A stretch of 64,000 nt of DNA, taken from Kyrpidia tusciae DSM 2912. Lineage in GTDB: Bacteria; Bacillota; Bacilli; Kyrpidiales; Kyrpidiaceae. The stretch spans positions 1,426,001 to 1,490,000 of the forward strand of contig NC_014098.1 of the NCBI RefSeq assembly GCF_000092905.1. The letters run 5' to 3'. The notes under the pieces were generated by a model that saw only the letters and a program-made list of their open reading frames with translations, had not been told where the DNA came from and made no database searches. The number at the start of each line of letters is the position of its first letter. Position 1 is the first letter of the stretch. Shown piece after piece: positions 61,370-64,000 of this stretch. The translations under genes were made by a program, and so were the position numbers.

Positions 61370-62980
61370 TCAAGAGACAATGGACTGAACGCGGACGATC
61401 TGAAGAAAATCTTCTTCTTCCAGAACCTCTTTTTCAAGCAGCCGGGTTGCCACACGGTCCAGCACTGTCCTGTGGCGCGCGAGGATGTCCAGGGCGTTTT
61501 GATAACACTCTCCGAGCACTGCCCGGGCGTGCTGGTTTGCCGCTTCAAGATCGGCGCCTCCGCAGTGGTGAGGCCGGAGGGACAGGAGGCCAAGGGAACT
61601 CATCCCAAATCGGGCGACCACGGACCAGGCGAGATCGGTGGCTTGCTCCAAGTCTTGTTCCGCACCCGTGGAGGTGTCCCCGAAAATCAATTCCTCTGCG
61701 GCCCGTCCTCCCAAGGCCATGGTGATTTTGCCAAGCAACTCCCGTTTGGTGTACAAAACCCTGTCTTCGGGGGATTCTTGCAGGACAAACCCGAGAGCTT
61801 GTCCCCGGGGAAGGATGCTGATTCGTTGGATTCGCTCCACTCCTTCGATCAAACCGACCAAGGCATGTCCCGCTTCGTGATAGGCGGTGATTTGGCGGTC
61901 TTTCTCGCGAAGAACCAAATCCCTGCGAGCATTTCCCGCAACGACGCGATCGATCGCTTGAGAAAAGTGGCGCGCCTCGATCTGTCGGGCCTCTTCCTTG
62001 ACCGCTATGATAGCGGCCTCGTTGCACAGGTGCTTGAGCATCGCTCCGGAAAACCCGGGGGTGCGCCGGGCCAGACTGCGAAAATCCACCGCCGGATGGA
62101 TGGGTTTATTGCGGGCGTGGAGGCGAAGAATTTTCTCCCGGCCCTCGATGGAGGGCAGGTCAACCCGGATATGTCGGTCGAAGCGCCCGGGTCGCAACAA
62201 GGCGGGGTCGAGGATGTCGAGTCGGTTCGTCGCTCCCATGACGATGATGTCCTGGCGTCCGTGGAAACCGTCCAACTGCACCAAGAGTTCGTTGAGGGTC
62301 TGATCCCACTCCTGGGAGCTTCCCGTTTCGCCCCGCCTTCGGCCCAGAGCATCGAGTTCGTCGAAAAAGATGATGGCCGGCCGGCCGATTCGACGCACTT
62401 GATCGAACAGGTCCCGAATTTTTTTGGCCCCGAGGCCGACGTATTGTTCCACAAACTGAGACCCACTGCAAGCGACGAATTCGACCCCGGCTTCACCGGC
62501 CACCGCCCTGGCAAGCAGCGTTTTCCCCGTGCCCGGGGGGCCGTAAAGGATCACACCCTTGGGCATCTCCGCTCCCATTCTTCGGTATTTACCGGGATCT
62601 CGCAGGTAATCCACGATATCCCGGAGTTCGTCCACAGTTTCGTCCACCCCTGCGGCGTCGGCAAAGGTTGCCGTAGGTTGACTGCTGGAGAATTCCTTCG
62701 AGGGCCGGATGACATCTCTCACCACCGGCGCTGTGGGTCTGCTCAGGGGCCCAGGCGTTGGACGATACCTCAACCATGCCCAGAGAAGCCCGGTCATGCC
62801 GACGGATGCGAGAATCCCGGCCAGCCATTCGCCGCTGAAGATGGGTATTCCACCCGCAATCCAAATCGGGAATGGAAATGACTTTTGCCCCCACCAGACC
62901 GTTCCGGCCGCGATCAGCATCAGAACGGACATGAAGCCAATCACCCTTCGAGAGTGACGGCGTTTTCGAATATCTCGCAT
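61370..62980 (-). CDS. FtsH-like AAA+ zinc metalloprotease, short-loop paralogue
   Basis: 536 residues (housekeeping FtsH about 610-650). Two membrane helices (about 13-30 and 52-71) with a loop near 20 residues, Walker A GPPGTGKT (147-154), Walker B FFDELD (Asp207-Glu208), pore motif YVGLGA in place of FVGVGA, SRH TNRLDILDPALLRPGRFDR, zinc site HEAGH (368-372) and Asp443. All catalytic residues are present. The typical 75-residue extracellular domain is lost. ATG 62980 after GAGGGGGC. Convergent with the chemoreceptor. Likely a second FtsH specialised for other substrates. Confidence 0.9.
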   Translation of the reverse strand: MRDIRKRRHSRRVIGFMSVLMLIAAGTVWWGQKSFPFPIWIAGGIPIFSGEWLAGILASVGMTGLLWAWLRYRPTPGPLSRPTAPVVRDVIRPSKEFSSSQPTATFADAAGVDETVDELRDIVDYLRDPGKYRRMGAEMPKGVILYGPPGTGKTLLARAVAGEAGVEFVACSGSQFVEQYVGLGAKKIRDLFDQVRRIGRPAIIFFDELDALGRRRGETGSSQEWDQTLNELLVQLDGFHGRQDIIVMGATNRLDILDPALLRPGRFDRHIRVDLPSIEGREKILRLHARNKPIHPAVDFRSLARRTPGFSGAMLKHLCNEAAIIAVKEEARQIEARHFSQAIDRVVAGNARRDLVLREKDRQITAYHEAGHALVGLIEGVERIQRISILPRGQALGFVLQESPEDRVLYTKRELLGKITMALGGRAAEELIFGDTSTGAEQDLEQATDLAWSVVARFGMSSLGLLSLRPHHCGGADLEAANQHARAVLGECYQNALDILARHRTVLDRVATRLLEKEVLEEEDFLQIVRVQSIVS

Positions 62981-63090
62981 TTGGTCTGCCCCCTCATCCG
63001 ACGAGAATCAACATCTGCCACAATTCGTCCTACGGACCAGTCTCGCCGAGAAAACGAGTAGTCAAACCGCAGCGGAGGGGCAGGTGTCTC

Positions 63091-63120
63091 TTGGCTGGGA
63101 GGCCGGAGTCACGTTATAAT
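63091..63120 (+). promoter_or_regulatory. Promoter for the 63178 gene
   Basis: TTGGCT (63091-63096), 18 nt, TATAAT (63115-63120). Because it overlaps the longest version of the downstream ORF, that version's start at 63091 cannot be used. Confidence 0.65.
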
Positions 63121-63177
63121 CATGGTGCTGGGAATCCCTTCAGGTTTCCACTTAAGAAAAGGTGCGGTGTTGCCAAG

Positions 63178-63789
63178 GTGTGGTTTTCATCGTTTTGGAA
63201 AAAGCAGATGCAGCCGGAATCCCGGCTGGAACGACAGCGGAAACTGGTGGCTAAAAAAAGATACGTGGTGGATATTAACGTTATGTGCAATTGTCCCCCG
63301 TTGTTCTACACCGAGGGCGTTACCCTGGTGATGCCGATCAGCGTCTATAAAGGGGCTTTTCGTTACTGGGACTCGCTGCTGAACCACCCAGATCCCGGGG
63401 AGTTCGAACGAAGTGACATGACGGCACTGTGCCAGTTGATGCCGCAATTGTCCACCGATTTTATTCGATGGCAGGCCCAAACGGTGGAGCGGGTGGGGGG
63501 CGACTACTATCGGGGCAAGCCGCTGCTTCTTAACGGCAAGGTCAAGTTGCAGTTGGTGTGGGCGTATTTTTCTGATCTCCTCCCGACGGAGGCTTTGTCG
63601 GAAGTGATCGACGAGGACTACCTGTTGGACTGCCTCATCGCTGCGGCAGAGGAGAATGCCCCGTATCTGGTCACCGATGAAACGGAGTACATTGTAGAGG
63701 ACTTGCGGCGGGAGTTTCGCCTCCACGTTCCTTGTCTTGATGTGGACGAAGTGATGAAGGGTTTGCGGCACAATCGCTCAAACGGGTGA
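63178..63789 (+). CDS. Hypothetical protein of about 203 residues
   Basis: From GTG 63178: MWFSSFWKKQMQPESRLE, then VDINVMCNCPPLFYTEGVTL, LMPQLSTDFIRWQAQTVERVG and acidic helices ending near LDVDEVMKGLRHNRSNG. No signal peptide, no repeated motif; a CNCP cysteine pair. I do not recognise the family. A ribosome site AAAGGTG is 13 nt upstream; ATG 63208 is an alternative start. The hairpin at 63795-63816 follows. Confidence 0.7.
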   Translation: MWFSSFWKKQMQPESRLERQRKLVAKKRYVVDINVMCNCPPLFYTEGVTLVMPISVYKGAFRYWDSLLNHPDPGEFERSDMTALCQLMPQLSTDFIRWQAQTVERVGGDYYRGKPLLLNGKVKLQLVWAYFSDLLPTEALSEVIDEDYLLDCLIAAAEENAPYLVTDETEYIVEDLRREFRLHVPCLDVDEVMKGLRHNRSNG

Positions 63790-63794
63790 CAGCA

Positions 63795-63816
63795 GCCCCC
63801 GCTGCGTCGCGGGGGC
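63795..63816. terminator. Hairpin between convergent genes, no U tract
   Basis: GCCCCCGC (63795-63802) pairs with GCGGGGGC (63809-63816) over TGCGTC. Neither side carries a T run, so it is a transcription barrier or a fold for 3' ends rather than a textbook terminator. Confidence 0.5.
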
Positions 63817-63824
63817 AGCCGGAA

Positions 63825-64000
63825 TTACCGGGTTTTGCCGTTGCCGCGTTTTTTGACCGATGTGATTCGGGGCGCTCCGGGCCGCTTGAAAACTGCAGTG
63901 CAGTGAAACTGTCCCGGTATCGGCACGATCGACACCAGTTCCCATCCCTGTTGTCCCATGTTGTTCAGTTGGTTGCGAATCCCCTCGACATGATTGACCA
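63825..64000 (-). CDS. DUF4177-type protein, C-terminal part (5' end outside window)
   Basis: Minus strand from the window edge to TAA at 63825: at least 57 codons, containing IRNQLNNMGQQGWELVSIV and PGQFHCTAVFKRP, the GWELVS...FKRP pattern of DUF4177 (a small alpha/beta fold of unknown function), then a basic tail. The start lies beyond 64000. Confidence 0.7.
   Translation of the reverse strand, partial: VNHVEGIRNQLNNMGQQGWELVSIVPIPGQFHCTAVFKRPGAPRITSVKKRGNGKTR

Noticed and set aside
61319-62881. A 520-codon plus-strand open frame opposite the FtsH gene
   Set aside because: It is antisense to a clearly conserved protease; the reading has proline/serine-rich shadow composition and no ribosome site. 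Long antisense frames are expected at this GC.
63091-63177. Extending the 63178 gene back to 63091
   Set aside because: That segment contains a good sigma-A promoter; transcription starts after it.
1-64000. tRNA, rRNA, tmRNA, CRISPR arrays, insertion sequences, prophage or T-box leaders
   Set aside because: I scanned for their usual motifs (cloverleaf with TTC-A/G loops, regularly spaced repeats, transposase frames with inverted ends, T-box AGGGTGG with terminators) and found none that held up. Faint GC-rich repeats were ordinary codon bias.

Overview
The window is one continuous stretch of a GC-rich (by eye about 60 %, not computed), spore-forming Firmicute chromosome. The gene order from the ribosome-rescue gene rqcH through rnhB follows the well-known Bacillus subtilis ylo/ylq region almost gene for gene. 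Presence of the 26-codon spoVM gene, FapR, RemA, NiaR and B. subtilis-type ribosomal genes places it in the Bacilli. High GC, frequent GTG starts and an EtfAB-FixCX locus suggest a thermophilic Alicyclobacillaceae-like genus such as Kyrpidia. That genus-level guess is inference from style and content, not from a search.

Layout. 1-7053: rqcH (leaving the window on the minus strand), a SERCA-like Ca2+ ATPase, dapF, a YicC-type RNase, remA, gmk and rpoZ. 7108-19277: a tightly overlapped run coaBC-priA-def-fmt-rsmB-rlmN-prpC-prkC-rsgA-rpe-spoVM covering CoA synthesis, replication restart, N-terminal formylation and deformylation, rRNA methylation and the Ser/Thr kinase-phosphatase pair. 19310-23884: rpmB on the minus strand, then the Asp23-like gene yloU, fatty-acid kinase fakA and recG. 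24344-28152: a block equivalent to B. subtilis ylbH-rpmF (rsmD, coaD, patatin, Lon-PDZ protease, yceD, rpmF) sitting between recG and fapR. 28306-34014: the FapR-controlled lipid operon fapR-plsX-fabD-fabG-acpP-fabF followed by rnc. 34182-34694: a divergent exported protein of unknown function. 34877-45784: smc-ftsY-ylxM-ffh-rpsP-rimM-trmD-rplS-lepB-rbgA-rnhB, covering chromosome organisation, the SRP pathway, ribosome assembly and secretion. 45821-48384: a class B PBP, yraN and a small UPF0154-like protein.

The last 16 kb leaves the conserved backbone. It holds an SDR gene remnant, an electron-transfer operon etfB-etfA-fixC-fixX, comM (YifB), a mannosyl-phosphate-polyprenol-type glycosyltransferase fused to GtrA with a PIG-V-like membrane mannosyltransferase, the NAD group niaR/nadA/nifS, a chemoreceptor without an extracellular sensor, a short-loop FtsH paralogue, an unrecognised 203-residue protein and the end of a DUF4177 gene. 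I saw no tRNA, rRNA, insertion sequence, prophage or CRISPR array.

Regulatory sites readable by eye include a FapR operator on its own promoter, a perfect TTGACA-17-TATAAT promoter before yceD, overlapping divergent promoters between nadA and nifS, and several intrinsic terminators. Nothing here is clearly a new defence or biosynthetic system. The most unusual items are the two-gene mannosylation module, the short-loop FtsH, the sensorless chemoreceptor and a few small unrecognised proteins.
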